NCBI RefSeq assembly: GCF_026262505.1
Contig: NC_067203.1
Coordinates: 6,076,001-6,140,000 of the forward strand
DNA from: Trichomonas vaginalis G3
Lineage: Eukaryota; Parabasalia; Trichomonadida; Trichomonadidae
DNA: 64,000 nt
Direction: 5' to 3'
The notes under the pieces were generated by a model, which saw only the letters and a program-made list of their open reading frames with translations, made no database searches and was not told the origin of the DNA. The translations under genes and the position numbers were made by a program. Shown in pieces: positions 50,923 through 60,610 of this stretch; positions within the stretch are counted from its first letter, which is position 1, and every line of letters starts with the position of its first letter.

Positions 50923-50996
50923 AGCCAGTGGCGGGACTCGAACCCGCAACCCCAAGATTAAGAGTCTTATGCTCTATCCGGTTGAGCTACACAGGC
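50923..50996 (-). tRNA. tRNA-Lys (anticodon CTT)
   Basis: The minus strand folds as a standard tRNA. The acceptor is GCCTGTG with CACTGGC (one T-T mismatch), the D arm GCTC-AACCGGATA-GAGC, the anticodon arm TAAGA-CTCTTAA-TCTTG, and the T arm GCGGG-TTCGAGT-CCCGC. The loop CTCTTAA places CTT as anticodon, reading AAG (Lys). The A box (TAGCTCAACCGG) and B box (GGTTCGAGTCC) are intact. No intron and no encoded CCA. Confidence 0.95.
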
Positions 50997-51206
50997 TGTT
51001 CGAAATATCAAATCTCTTCAAAAATGAAATAAAAATCATATTTTTTTTCAATACTTTACTTTCTAAATTTAACAAAAAATTGAATGAGTGAAACGGTTTT
51101 CAATTTTTGCACTATTTTGGAATTCTTGATGAAGATTGATAGCTTTACAAATTATATTCTAACTATTTTGTAAAGCTTTCAATTTTTTTCAAGAATTTAC
51201 CATTAC

Positions 51207-52652
51207 ATGAATGTTGATTCTTTTGACATTCATACAGTGTACACGAGTAATCGGTTAAAAAAGGATTACTATATCGAATATTCTTCCGATTGCAGTATGC
51301 TGTCAAACATTTTACCAATTATTTCGGACATTTTTCTTTCAAATTCTAAATTTGATCATTTGACTTCAAGAGAAAGAGATGGAGAACCTATAACACCAGA
51401 TGAGTATCGCCAAGTATTTGATGAATTTTTCTCAGAATTAACAACTTTAAAAATTTCATTAAAATTATCGAATCGATTTCCAACAAAACTCATTTTAAAT
51501 CATATTGTGACAGATCTTCTCATTAAATTTGTGGGAAATGACTTCCCGTTCAATTTAAAACTAGTTTCATTCGAAATAATTGCATTTCACTTTTGCCGAA
51601 ACAAACAAGCAATTCAAGATTTGATTTCACGAGGAATTGTTGACATATTAAATTCATTTCTTCAAGAAAATTTTCAATTTCAATTTTTTGTTCCATTAAT
51701 GTATTCTATTTCAAATATTTGCATGTTTTGTGATCAACTTGAAACCTTCCTTTCACATGAATATGCAAATCTCTTCAAAATTCGATATTTTGAACAAATA
51801 AAATATTTAAATGAACAAAATTCTCAATCTGATGACGAGGATGATGAAAACAGAATTTATTATTGTAAGAAAGTCATGATGAAGCTATTGACAAGCTTTA
51901 TTAATTCATTTTCTGAATCAAATTTAATTGACAATTTTTTAATTGAAATGAAAGACGTTTTATGGGATCTAGATGATCCAAATGAAGATCTAATACGAGC
52001 ATTATCGAAGATAACTGTTTTAAACACGATCCAAAGCATAAATTTGGAAAATCTTTTGTTAGAAATCATGAAAAGGACTGAAAATGAAAATTTGTTTTTA
52101 GAATGTGCAAGAACAATCAAAAAAATTCCAATAACAAATATTTTTTCACAATATTTTGAAATATTGAATAGAATTACAAGTTTTGGCAACAAAACAATTG
52201 ATATAATATTGGGTATAGTTGGTCAAACGATTATTTTAAGTCAAAATTGGAATTCTGCATTTTATGAATCAAATTTTTTAAATACATTATGTGAAATACT
52301 TTACAAAGAGGATGGAATTATTTCAATACAAGCTGCAAATGTTTTGATGCTTTGTTGTTTATCAAATCCAAATTATTTTTATAATATTTCATTTGAACGT
52401 AATTTATTGGATTATTTGGATATTTTCACAGATACGGATAATTGTTTTGTTCAAAATATTGTTTTGGACTATTTAATTTATATTTTTAATATTTTTGATA
52501 AAAATAGTCAAATTCAAGTTCAAAAAGTTGAAAATATGATTAATTTATATGCAAATGATATAATAAATTCCTTTCAGCAAACAGATAATGATATAATTTT
52601 AGAAAAAATCGAAATTTTCCAAAAAAAACTCCAAGATTTAGGTAAAATGTAG
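51207..52652 (+). CDS. armadillo/HEAT-like helical-repeat protein
   Basis: 481 residues, nearly all helical with repeated Leu/Ile/Phe-rich helix pairs about 40 residues apart (for example IIAFHFCRNKQAIQDLISRG and IQAANVLMLCCLSNPNYFYN). The phrase NVLMLCCLSNP followed by a helix resembles armadillo repeats of importin-alpha-like proteins. A short acidic insert (DDEDDENR) occurs near residue 215. No IBB-type basic N-terminus is seen, so it is not a plain importin alpha. It probably acts as a protein-binding scaffold; partner unknown. The first ATG at 51207 follows an AT-rich leader. Very AT-rich codon use, like its neighbours. Confidence 0.5.
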   Translation: MNVDSFDIHTVYTSNRLKKDYYIEYSSDCSMLSNILPIISDIFLSNSKFDHLTSRERDGEPITPDEYRQVFDEFFSELTTLKISLKLSNRFPTKLILNHIVTDLLIKFVGNDFPFNLKLVSFEIIAFHFCRNKQAIQDLISRGIVDILNSFLQENFQFQFFVPLMYSISNICMFCDQLETFLSHEYANLFKIRYFEQIKYLNEQNSQSDDEDDENRIYYCKKVMMKLLTSFINSFSESNLIDNFLIEMKDVLWDLDDPNEDLIRALSKITVLNTIQSINLENLLLEIMKRTENENLFLECARTIKKIPITNIFSQYFEILNRITSFGNKTIDIILGIVGQTIILSQNWNSAFYESNFLNTLCEILYKEDGIISIQAANVLMLCCLSNPNYFYNISFERNLLDYLDIFTDTDNCFVQNIVLDYLIYIFNIFDKNSQIQVQKVENMINLYANDIINSFQQTDNDIILEKIEIFQKKLQDLGKM

Positions 52653-52879
52653 CCCTACCAAATGTATTTATTTTTCCATAACATGTGTTTTCAAATGTAT
52701 GCGCACTGCTCTCTTTTCTCATTGTTATTTTTTATTTATTAGTGGAATTTTTAAGTCAATTTTTTGTGTATAGTATTCAATTTTGAATTACTGAGAATTT
52801 TTTAAAAAATAATATTTATTTAATAATATTATAAAAAAATAATTTAAAAAAATAATTTTAAAAAAAAATTATAAAAAAA

Positions 52880-54814
52880 ATGAATATAAAAGAAGGTTTA
52901 AAAAGTTCAATAGAATACAATTTAGAGGAATGTAATAAGTCAGAAGACATAATAATAGGTAGCTGTCAAGCAGAATCATTTCTTCATCTCAAATTAGTTT
53001 TTGAGGATGAAAATATCAATGCGGAGTCAAAGTCATCAGCCATACTATCTTTTGTTGAGTTTAAAACACAATCTGCATTCATTTTATCTTCTTCAGACTT
53101 CATTATTGTAAGAATTTTAAAAATTCATTCAAAAATGATAATTCCTCCAGAAGAAACAGAAATTCATGAGCTGCATATAGGCGAGTATCTAAAAATATCT
53201 AATTTATATGCTTCTCTCAAATTAATTATTGAAATTCTGCCATTTAAGCCTTATCAAATAGTTCCAGAGTTTTCATGGTTCCAATCTATCTTAGCGATGT
53301 TTCTCCCGATATCTCCCCCTATAAAATATTATGATCCTTCCTTTCCATTAATATCTTTCTTAAGAGCAGTCGAGAGTGGCCACAAGGTAGATATTTGCAA
53401 ACTAGTAGAAGATGTATGCCATGACACAGCATTCTTGCTAACAAATTTCGATTATTTGATGTCAAAAAATATTGATCACTATGAATTCGACCAACAGATG
53501 AAGAAGGACACGTTTTTGAAGAATCTCTGTCAATTGTTTACCCAAGAAACAGGTATTAGTCATACAATTGTCTATGGAAACCCTTTTGAAATTAATTTTG
53601 AGAAAAAAGAGAACCATGGACTTGATAAAATAGACTCAGACATGATTCTATTTATTACTGATTACTCAATGACCACGAAAACCCAACAAAAGTACATTCA
53701 CACCAGTAAACAAAATTATTATTTTATATCGTTCGCTTACGAGGTCAATTCGATGTCTGGTGTTGAGATTCAGTTCTACAATTACGTTACCACCCAGAGA
53801 GTCCATGTTTTTAAAGAATTCAACATGATAAATTCTCTATTTGTTTTAAATCAGATGTGGAAGACCAATTATAAGCCAAAGAGAGTAGATATGGCTTATC
53901 TATACGTTTCTGAACACGTTTATAACTCAATTAATTGTTTTAGAATTAATTCTCCATTTTATAATTTTAATCCTCAGAAAATTGATAATCAAACAGATAA
54001 TGATAATGTTACGATGTTCTTTCCATCTGAAGGTAAGTTTTTGGCCATACCTTCTTTGTTTCCCGTTGGAGAAAATCCGAAAAAAATTATTATTCCGAAA
54101 AAGTTAGCTTCCAATGGATTTCAAATCATTTATTTAGAACAACATGATTTCTCCTATGTTCCTATTGTTTCTTCCTTGAATTCAGTAAATCAAATTATTA
54201 TTGATTCAATTAAGAACTTTTCCTGGTATCAGAAGCTCGTCAATGTCTTTTTCAAGAATAATAATGATGATCAGCTCATTAACAATGAGTTTGTTGATGA
54301 AATTAACAGAGATTTTTTTGAATCTGAAAATATTCAATGTACAACAGAAAACTTGAAGGAGATAATTAGTGATAAGCTAAATATCGGTGAAAATGTATCT
54401 ATTACTGATGCTTTGGCTGATTTTGCGTTGAATAATTTCAGAATTGTTCGGATTATTGGAAAACAGATCACGAAAGTGTTTGATAACAGCAATTACATGA
54501 TTCCTATGCCACTTGATGACTTGTTTATATTGAGAATCCATATGTTTGGCACAAGTTCGAGTTTTTTCAATGAAAAATCGAATGAATATATAACAAGAGT
54601 CAAATTTAACATGAGACACAAATTTTCTAACACAGAAATAATCGAAACTGTTCGATTTCCTTGTATTTATTATTTTCCAAAAATTAGACAGAAAAAAATG
54701 GAAATAATTTGCGAAAAACAGAACTTGGACATGAACACAAGTAAACTAGTAGAAGATTACATTAAGAAGATTACTTACGTACCTGAATTAGTTATAACCA
54801 AATCAAAATTATAA
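52880..54814 (+). CDS. unknown 644-residue host protein
   Basis: I do not recognise this protein. It has no obvious signal peptide; one hydrophobic stretch near residues 130-145 (WFQSILAMFLPISPPIKY) is too polar to call a membrane helix. The middle contains DSDMILFITDYSMTT, then a beta-rich section (NYYFISFAYEVNSMSGVEIQ), and the C-terminus is basic and polar. A helical-to-beta alternation hints at a multi-domain soluble protein. It is preceded by 227 AT-rich bases after the armadillo-like gene on the same strand. The stop is followed by AAATTTTT, forming TAAA with the stop, a polyadenylation-like signal reported for trichomonads. Confidence 0.6.
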   Translation: MNIKEGLKSSIEYNLEECNKSEDIIIGSCQAESFLHLKLVFEDENINAESKSSAILSFVEFKTQSAFILSSSDFIIVRILKIHSKMIIPPEETEIHELHIGEYLKISNLYASLKLIIEILPFKPYQIVPEFSWFQSILAMFLPISPPIKYYDPSFPLISFLRAVESGHKVDICKLVEDVCHDTAFLLTNFDYLMSKNIDHYEFDQQMKKDTFLKNLCQLFTQETGISHTIVYGNPFEINFEKKENHGLDKIDSDMILFITDYSMTTKTQQKYIHTSKQNYYFISFAYEVNSMSGVEIQFYNYVTTQRVHVFKEFNMINSLFVLNQMWKTNYKPKRVDMAYLYVSEHVYNSINCFRINSPFYNFNPQKIDNQTDNDNVTMFFPSEGKFLAIPSLFPVGENPKKIIIPKKLASNGFQIIYLEQHDFSYVPIVSSLNSVNQIIIDSIKNFSWYQKLVNVFFKNNNDDQLINNEFVDEINRDFFESENIQCTTENLKEIISDKLNIGENVSITDALADFALNNFRIVRIIGKQITKVFDNSNYMIPMPLDDLFILRIHMFGTSSSFFNEKSNEYITRVKFNMRHKFSNTEIIETVRFPCIYYFPKIRQKKMEIICEKQNLDMNTSKLVEDYIKKITYVPELVITKSKL

Positions 54815-54900
54815 ATTTTTATATTTTTGTTATGTAAATATTAGTATATTAGATTTCTTATATATTTGTGTTTTTTGGTTCGTCTTGTATGTTATGAAAA

Positions 54901-55316
54901 ATGTACAATAATCTTGAATCCTTTTTAGTTTATTTCGATCTAACTAATGATATTAATCAATGCTTTGTTTATTCATCGAGGTTTAACATTCCATCTCTTT
55001 GCAAATGTTTTCTTTCAAATGGTGCAAACATCAATAAAAAGGATATATTTGGATATACTGCTCTTCATACTGCAGCACAAAATAATTGTAATGAAACAGC
55101 CGAACTTCTTATTTCACATGGTGCAAATATCAACGAAAAAGATAAAAATGGAAATACTGCTCTTCATATTGCAGCATTTTATAATAGTAAAGAAATAACC
55201 AAACTTTTTTCATATGGTGTAAATAACAATGAAAAAAAAATATATGGAATAAGGGCTTTTCAACTATAAAAATCTAATCGAACTCTTTATTTTACATGGT
55301 GCTAGGGATTTGTAAA
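54901..55316 (+). pseudogene. short ankyrin-repeat gene, damaged near its 3' end
   Basis: The first 122 residues encode two clear ankyrin repeats (FGYTALHTAAQNNCNETAEL then LISHGANINEKDKNGNTALH and IAA...) with a trichomonad-style N-terminus (CKCFLSNGANINKKD). After residue 116 the repeat consensus is lost in frame, but it resumes in another frame (NLIELFILHGARDL, ending at 55316), so a single frameshift near 55,245-55,265 is likely. It is short for the large trichomonad ankyrin family and is probably a truncated or decaying member. The 103-bp inverted-repeat element begins ten bases after its end. Confidence 0.65.
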
Positions 55317-55325
55317 ATGACATAT

Positions 55326-55428
55326 AAACTGGCACGAAAGTGTCAAAATTTGCCCTTTTTTACCTTCCCTCCGTCCTCTCAATTTTAAGCCTGTAACCGG
55401 CACGAATCCACTCAACTCGTGCCAGTTT
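55326..55428. repeat. 103-bp element with 12-bp terminal inverted repeats
   Basis: AAACTGGCACGA (55326-55337) and TCGTGCCAGTTT (55417-55428) are perfect inverted repeats; an internal CGGCACGAATCC partly repeats the arm. The interior is pyrimidine-rich on the plus strand. It resembles a miniature inverted-repeat transposon or a mobile hairpin. Target duplication is not obvious. Confidence 0.65.
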
Positions 55429-55705
55429 GCGAATTTAATACATCTAGAAAAGGTTTAGGGGGTTTGTCCCATTACTTATTGTATATACCATTCATGACTC
55501 AAGACTAAATAGATTCATGAATTCCCCCTCCAAAAACACAAAAAAAAACTTAGATTTTTTATAAAACGTAATAAAAGATAGTTTTTTTTACTTACGCAAA
55601 AAAATTATAATGAGAAGAAAAAGAGAAAAGAAAATATTAATATAAAAAAAATAAGACATTAAAGAAAAGAAAAAAAGTTATTCTCTATAAAAATCTTGAG
55701 AAAAA

Positions 55706-58700
55706 TTAGTTAAAGAGAATACGAGCAGAATGAACTGTTGTTTCGAGTAAATCTACTTCCTTCATTCTTCTGTCAATCATCTGGAGTGCCAACTTAAGTG
55801 TCTGCTTGTTATCTCCAGTGAAGAATCCCCATGATTGTTTTCCGTTTGATGTCCTTTGAACCTCGTTTCTCTCCTCTTCTGCGTGTTTCTTGAGGGACTC
55901 GAACCAGTGGATAGAGTCGAACAGGGCGTCCTGGTTGAGGAGCTTGAGGATGTAAGCAATTCCCATTGGGAATCCATCATCTGAGAAAGAAGCGTTTTTG
56001 TTCTGTTTCTGGGCTTTGTCCTTCAAAACCATGATTGATTCGATGTATGACAATGTCAATGCAGGAAGAATTGCGTAGAACGTGGAGAGGTGGATGTTCT
56101 TCTTATCTCTGAATGGTCCTGAGAAAACTTCAACCAAAAGTTTGAAGAATGATTGGCCGCCGCCAAACAAATCCTTGAGTTTTCCAACAATTCCATCCAA
56201 TCTCTCTGCAGCAGTGACTGTGTGCTGTGGTAACTGGACTTCTTCTGAGAATGCCTTGAAGGAAAGCTCGCTGTCTTCATCGTAAACGAAGCCAATTGCG
56301 TTGTTCAAGTACCTTGTACCACCACTTCTGACCATTCTGACAAATCCAAGTGCATTTCCAATCTCTGTGATCAAAATGCGGAATTTGTCAAGTGCGGACA
56401 ATCCAGAAGTGTTGTTGTTGTTCTGAGAAAGTCTCTTGAACTTCGTAACGAGTTTCTCGGCGCGTTCGTAAGGGAACTGTCCGTCGCATTCCTCTTTGTG
56501 CTGCTCGAACCACGTGATGTCGTTGAAGAGATGGGATTTCACGTTGTCATCGAACAGGAACTTTGAGAATGTGTTGAATTTCGTCTTGAGGAATCTGTAA
56601 GTGAAATCAACTGTTGTGTTCATGATACCAATACCGTGGCATCTGTAGGAGGCAAAGATGTGAGGAATGCCGACAATAGCGATGTAATGGGAATCTTCTG
56701 CTCTTTGTACGAAAACTTGTGAATTCAAGTCGTAGTTGTGGCATGCAACGAAAACAGGGATGTTCCTCATGATCTCGAGAACGTCGATCTCCTGTTGCAT
56801 CATTGCGCCTGGAATGTGGCAGTCTACAACTGAAACGCCGTACAAACGCTCGAGAATGTTGGCCATTTCGGTGTATGTCTCCCAAACTGAGGGAGCAACG
56901 GTTGTTTCGTTGTAGAAAACGCGTGTGAAGTAGTAGCTGGCCTCGTAGTGCATGTCGAAGAAGCGGCTCATGATCTTGAATGGTGGTGTCTGGAGGAAAC
57001 GGTCGAATTGAGAATAATTCTTCTTCATTGGATTGCGCTCGGAGACGGCGAGGTGCTGGTGAGCATGGAATCTCAACTCTACCTCGAGATCGGACAAGCA
57101 TGGCTGGATAAACTTGTCACGGAGTAATTTCGTAAAGTATTTCTCGCATTTGCCGTATAAGTCAGCGTTGTCTTTGAAGAGATCGCCGATATCGTTGATT
57201 GAAAGTGCAAGGAAGACAATACGACGTGGATTCTTCTGGCATTCGTGTAAGAAAATGTCGTAAAGCTCACGAGAGTCGAAGAGCCAGGCTGTATCGCATG
57301 CGTTGTCGATGTGGTCGTTGTAATGGCCCAAGAGCTCTAATGAACGTAATGTTCCGAACATATCATTATGAGTAAATCCAAGACCGGAGAATGGCTTCGA
57401 TGCGAAGAGATCGGAGATGATCTGGAGGCATGTTGTAGAGTATTCGCCGGTGAATTCGTGGATGCAGTGGTAAGCAAGAGAGACTAATGCTGATGCACGA
57501 GTACGAACAGAGCGGTAGGACTTCTTACGAAGAGTTTGAGCAACAGCCTCGAGATCGGAGTGAAGATGTTTGATGATTGCATCGACTTGAGGTGGAAGAT
57601 TGTGGGAAATGCCAGCTTGATTGAGGAAGAAGGTCATTTGGATGGCCTTGAGGAGCTCGATGAGGGAGCCGAGATATTCGATCTTCTTCTGGTCGATGCT
57701 TTGCTCGAAAGCGTAGTGAAGATCGATTGTTCTCGTAATTGTGCTCTTTACGAAGTAGCCGAGGTTGACGCCGCTCTGGAGCTGCTTGTGGCAGTTGGCC
57801 TGCCATGTAGCAAATTTGGCAAAGCATTGAAGAATTGACTCGCTGAGCTTTGAATCGTGGTTGCTGAGGTAATTTGAGACCTTTCCGTTGGCAACGCGGC
57901 GAGCATCGTTTCCGAGGTAGGTTGAGATGAGTCTTGGAATGTTTTCGGCAAGGTAATTGAGTGGTGAGAAATTGACGAAATGGTAAAGTTTGACGATAGG
58001 AGAGACCTGGTATGAGTTCCATACTGTTGTAACAACCTTCTTCTTAGGGTTCGGAACGAAGATTGTAAGGAGATGGAGGAGGAGAGAGAGATTGCAAATA
58101 TCGGATTCAAGATCGCAATATTTGCCTTCTTGTTGAAGTCTGATGTAAGTATTCGCTTCTTCTTCGATGTATCTTTCAAGATTCTTGCCGAATTCCTTTG
58201 CGCTTGGCTTGACAACCAATGGAGCGAGATTGCCAAGGAATGTATTCATATTAGACGAATTAAAGACTGTACGATGGATCTGGCCCATGCGGGTTTCGAC
58301 AGTGTTGACGTCGTCAACTTGTGTATTATAATTTTGTGATTCGTTCTTAATAACAAAAGTCATGCGACGGAGATGCTCCCAACCTTCAAGAAGAGCATCG
58401 TTCTCCTGGACTAAGCGCTCCAAAGTGAACAGAAGCCTTAAAAGCTTTCCGATGCCAGAAAAGGCCGTATAAAGAACTGTTCCCTGGAAGAAGTCCTTGA
58501 AAAGAGGGTTCTCTGAGGAGTAGAGGAAGATGATGTATTCGATGTATTTGATGCCAACAGACATAGATTCGAAAAGGAAAGTGGAAAGTTCTTGCAATGT
58601 CGGAAGGAATTCCGATGTCATGAGTTCTAAGTCGCCTGTAGGAATACCACATTCATTGTCAAGGACTTCGTTGGCAGATGGAATGTCATCGATTGTTTCG

Positions 58701-59095
58701 CCAAACAAAGCAAGCTTGCGATAGAATTCTTTCTCACCACGTTCGACGCAGTTGTTGATGTAAACAATATATGTGGTAAGAATTTTGATTGGATAAATAA
58801 GGTCGTCATCATGAGTATCGAAAAATTCGTCAATTGTCTTGTTGGTTGGGAATGGGTACTTGAGAGCGATTGGAGCTGAGAATATACCCCAGGTACGGCA
58901 TGGATTTTGGTCAATGACCTGATAAAGCTCGTCAAGTGTCTTAGAATAATTAGATAGGAAACTACTTAAGTCTTCACGCACGTTCTGCGTGGCCTTGGCA
59001 TTTTCCTTCTTCACCTCTGGGAAGAAGTATTGCCATAAAGTAGTCTGTTCAGTGGTTGTAGTTGTAGATGGAGGTGGTGGCGGTGTTGATTCCAT
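55706..59095 (-). CDS. WASHC4: WASH complex subunit 4 (SWIP)
   Basis: 1129 residues, close to the roughly 1170 of the animal protein, and collinear with it. Conserved stretches include FFDMHYEASYYFTRVFYNET, DVLEIMRNIPVFVACHNYDL, HGIGIMNTTVDFTYRFLKTK, IGNALGFVRMVRSGG, KNIHLSTFYAILPALTLSYI and DDGFPMGIAYILKLL, ending SARILF. SWIP is a scaffold of the WASH complex, which turns on Arp2/3 at endosomes to make actin for membrane sorting. The N-terminus starts MESTPPPPPSTTTTTEQ, a proline/threonine-rich addition. GC content of the gene is visibly higher than the flanks, in keeping with strong expression or codon selection. No introns. Neighbours are unrelated. Confidence 0.93.
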   Translation of the reverse strand: MESTPPPPPSTTTTTEQTTLWQYFFPEVKKENAKATQNVREDLSSFLSNYSKTLDELYQVIDQNPCRTWGIFSAPIALKYPFPTNKTIDEFFDTHDDDLIYPIKILTTYIVYINNCVERGEKEFYRKLALFGETIDDIPSANEVLDNECGIPTGDLELMTSEFLPTLQELSTFLFESMSVGIKYIEYIIFLYSSENPLFKDFFQGTVLYTAFSGIGKLLRLLFTLERLVQENDALLEGWEHLRRMTFVIKNESQNYNTQVDDVNTVETRMGQIHRTVFNSSNMNTFLGNLAPLVVKPSAKEFGKNLERYIEEEANTYIRLQQEGKYCDLESDICNLSLLLHLLTIFVPNPKKKVVTTVWNSYQVSPIVKLYHFVNFSPLNYLAENIPRLISTYLGNDARRVANGKVSNYLSNHDSKLSESILQCFAKFATWQANCHKQLQSGVNLGYFVKSTITRTIDLHYAFEQSIDQKKIEYLGSLIELLKAIQMTFFLNQAGISHNLPPQVDAIIKHLHSDLEAVAQTLRKKSYRSVRTRASALVSLAYHCIHEFTGEYSTTCLQIISDLFASKPFSGLGFTHNDMFGTLRSLELLGHYNDHIDNACDTAWLFDSRELYDIFLHECQKNPRRIVFLALSINDIGDLFKDNADLYGKCEKYFTKLLRDKFIQPCLSDLEVELRFHAHQHLAVSERNPMKKNYSQFDRFLQTPPFKIMSRFFDMHYEASYYFTRVFYNETTVAPSVWETYTEMANILERLYGVSVVDCHIPGAMMQQEIDVLEIMRNIPVFVACHNYDLNSQVFVQRAEDSHYIAIVGIPHIFASYRCHGIGIMNTTVDFTYRFLKTKFNTFSKFLFDDNVKSHLFNDITWFEQHKEECDGQFPYERAEKLVTKFKRLSQNNNNTSGLSALDKFRILITEIGNALGFVRMVRSGGTRYLNNAIGFVYDEDSELSFKAFSEEVQLPQHTVTAAERLDGIVGKLKDLFGGGQSFFKLLVEVFSGPFRDKKNIHLSTFYAILPALTLSYIESIMVLKDKAQKQNKNASFSDDGFPMGIAYILKLLNQDALFDSIHWFESLKKHAEEERNEVQRTSNGKQSWGFFTGDNKQTLKLALQMIDRRMKEVDLLETTVHSARILFN

Positions 59096-59371
59096 ATTGG
59101 GTAATTTATCGTCTTGTCAAACAAAAAAATTTTTTTTTCTCATCACCTGAAAAATTCTGATCCAAATCACTCAAAATTCGGTAATTCGGAATAGCATTAG
59201 TAATGCTGGCTTCGGCCAGATTGATTTTAATGACATTTCGAATTTTCTCTCAATTCTTTTCAAAAATCTAACCTTCGGATTTGTGGATGTAAACTTAAAG
59301 AATTTTGTTTGGATGATATTGCATATGCTAAATCAAGCACTTTAATGACGATTTTTATTTACCCGACACTG
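59096..59371. other. intergenic region between divergent WASHC4 and 7-helix genes
   Basis: 276 bases shared by two divergent host genes. AT-rich with a T run near 59,130. Its right end carries the initiator listed separately. Promoters of both genes should lie here. Confidence 0.5.
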
Positions 59372-59380
59372 TCACTTTTT
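59372..59380 (+). promoter_or_regulatory. TCACTTTTT initiator before the 59392 gene
   Basis: TCACTTTTT lies 12 bases before the ATG. It fits the start of the trichomonad initiator consensus TCAYTWYTCATTA and its usual distance within about 20 bases of the ATG. Confidence 0.6.
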
Positions 59381-59391
59381 CTGGATCAAAG

Positions 59392-60258
59392 ATGAGTGAA
59401 GAAATTATTACATTGCTTAGATGCTTTACCGAAGATTGTCCATATCACTGGATGTGGTTTGGAGGTTCTATAGCTTTTATTGTATTCTTTTCCGTATTAT
59501 TTTTCTACGGTCTTATTCCAATCATCAAATATCGTCTCGAATTTTGGTCTTTAAGTACCCTCAATAGATCCTCACGAATTTGTTTCATATTTGCTATATT
59601 ACTCAAGCTAGTTTTGCATCCGTTGACATTCATTGATTGGAAAGACCACAGAACACGTCGTATCTTAGGATTCATCATATACTCATTACCGTCTTACTTT
59701 ATTACCACATGTTACACCCTCGTTCTGATCTCTTGGATCACAATTTGCATGCAAATTTTGCCATTAAAAATTGTGAAGATTTTCGTCAAAGCCAAGGTTT
59801 CATTAATAATTTATAATGTCATTATCTATGGTTTATACATTAGCGGCTTAGTTTTCGAATGTCTTAAACAACCAGGAAAATTACTTAAATGTTCAGGATA
59901 TTTCGAGATCTTCAGAGACATCATTTTGGCTCTGATTTATATTGCATTCATTGTCCTACTAGAACGTGGTCTCAAAGATGATTCTTTCGCCGAAACAAAC
60001 ATTGAGCAAAAGAAATTGTTACGTCTTGTTATTTTCCTTTCCATTATGTTACTTGCTCGTGGAGCTATTTCAGTTGCACAAGTTGCAATGCATAATACTT
60101 CAATTTGCAAGATTCCATTTTTCAGTGCTGTTTGTTTCAGCGAAATGTGTGTCGAAGGAATTCCTTTGTTTGTTCTACTTAGAATAAATAACGGATTCCT
60201 CGGAACAAAGAGAAAAATGTCGTTTGATCTTGGAACACACAGTTTAATCGAAGGATAA
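59392..60258 (+). CDS. seven-helix membrane protein, THH1/TOM1/TOM3 or GPR137-like
   Basis: 288 residues with about seven hydrophobic helices: near 20-45 (WMWFGGSIAFIVFFSVLFFY), 62-83, 93-125 (one long or two), 138-160, 173-192, 205-232 and 243-268. Charged loops are short and polar, and the tail is basic (RKMSFDLGTHSLIEG). No signal peptide. The layout with a WKDHRTRRILGF loop after the second helix recalls the THH1/TOM1/TOM3 family and GPR137-like endolysosomal proteins. The exact family is uncertain and a trichomonad-specific receptor is possible. The start follows an initiator. It is divergent from WASHC4. Confidence 0.5.
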   Translation: MSEEIITLLRCFTEDCPYHWMWFGGSIAFIVFFSVLFFYGLIPIIKYRLEFWSLSTLNRSSRICFIFAILLKLVLHPLTFIDWKDHRTRRILGFIIYSLPSYFITTCYTLVLISWITICMQILPLKIVKIFVKAKVSLIIYNVIIYGLYISGLVFECLKQPGKLLKCSGYFEIFRDIILALIYIAFIVLLERGLKDDSFAETNIEQKKLLRLVIFLSIMLLARGAISVAQVAMHNTSICKIPFFSAVCFSEMCVEGIPLFVLLRINNGFLGTKRKMSFDLGTHSLIEG

Positions 60259-60610
60259 TTATAATGTAATATATGTTTACTTTTGTTTTAAAAATTGACT
60301 ATCTAGTGTATTATTAAATCTTCATTTTTCAAAATTATTTTTTATATTTGTGAAATAATTTTTTATTTTATATTGTGTGAGTAACTAAATTGTTTCTTAT
60401 TACTAGTGTAGTTTTATTTTAAAAAATACAAAGAATATGTCAATAATCACGAAATAAAAAATCTTATTCAAGGCATAATGCCGACATCCATTGACTTATT
60501 TCCATATTTCTTAAGTAATCATCGTTAAATGTGAAAGAAATCCCTATTATTAATGAAAAATTGAAATCAAAATCATAAAAACAGCAATGAAATAAACAAT
60601 TTTTACATGA
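60259..60610. other. intergenic region between convergent host genes
   Basis: 352 AT-rich bases between the stops of the 59392 gene and the minus-strand ankyrin gene. No gene or clear hairpin is seen. Confidence 0.5.
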
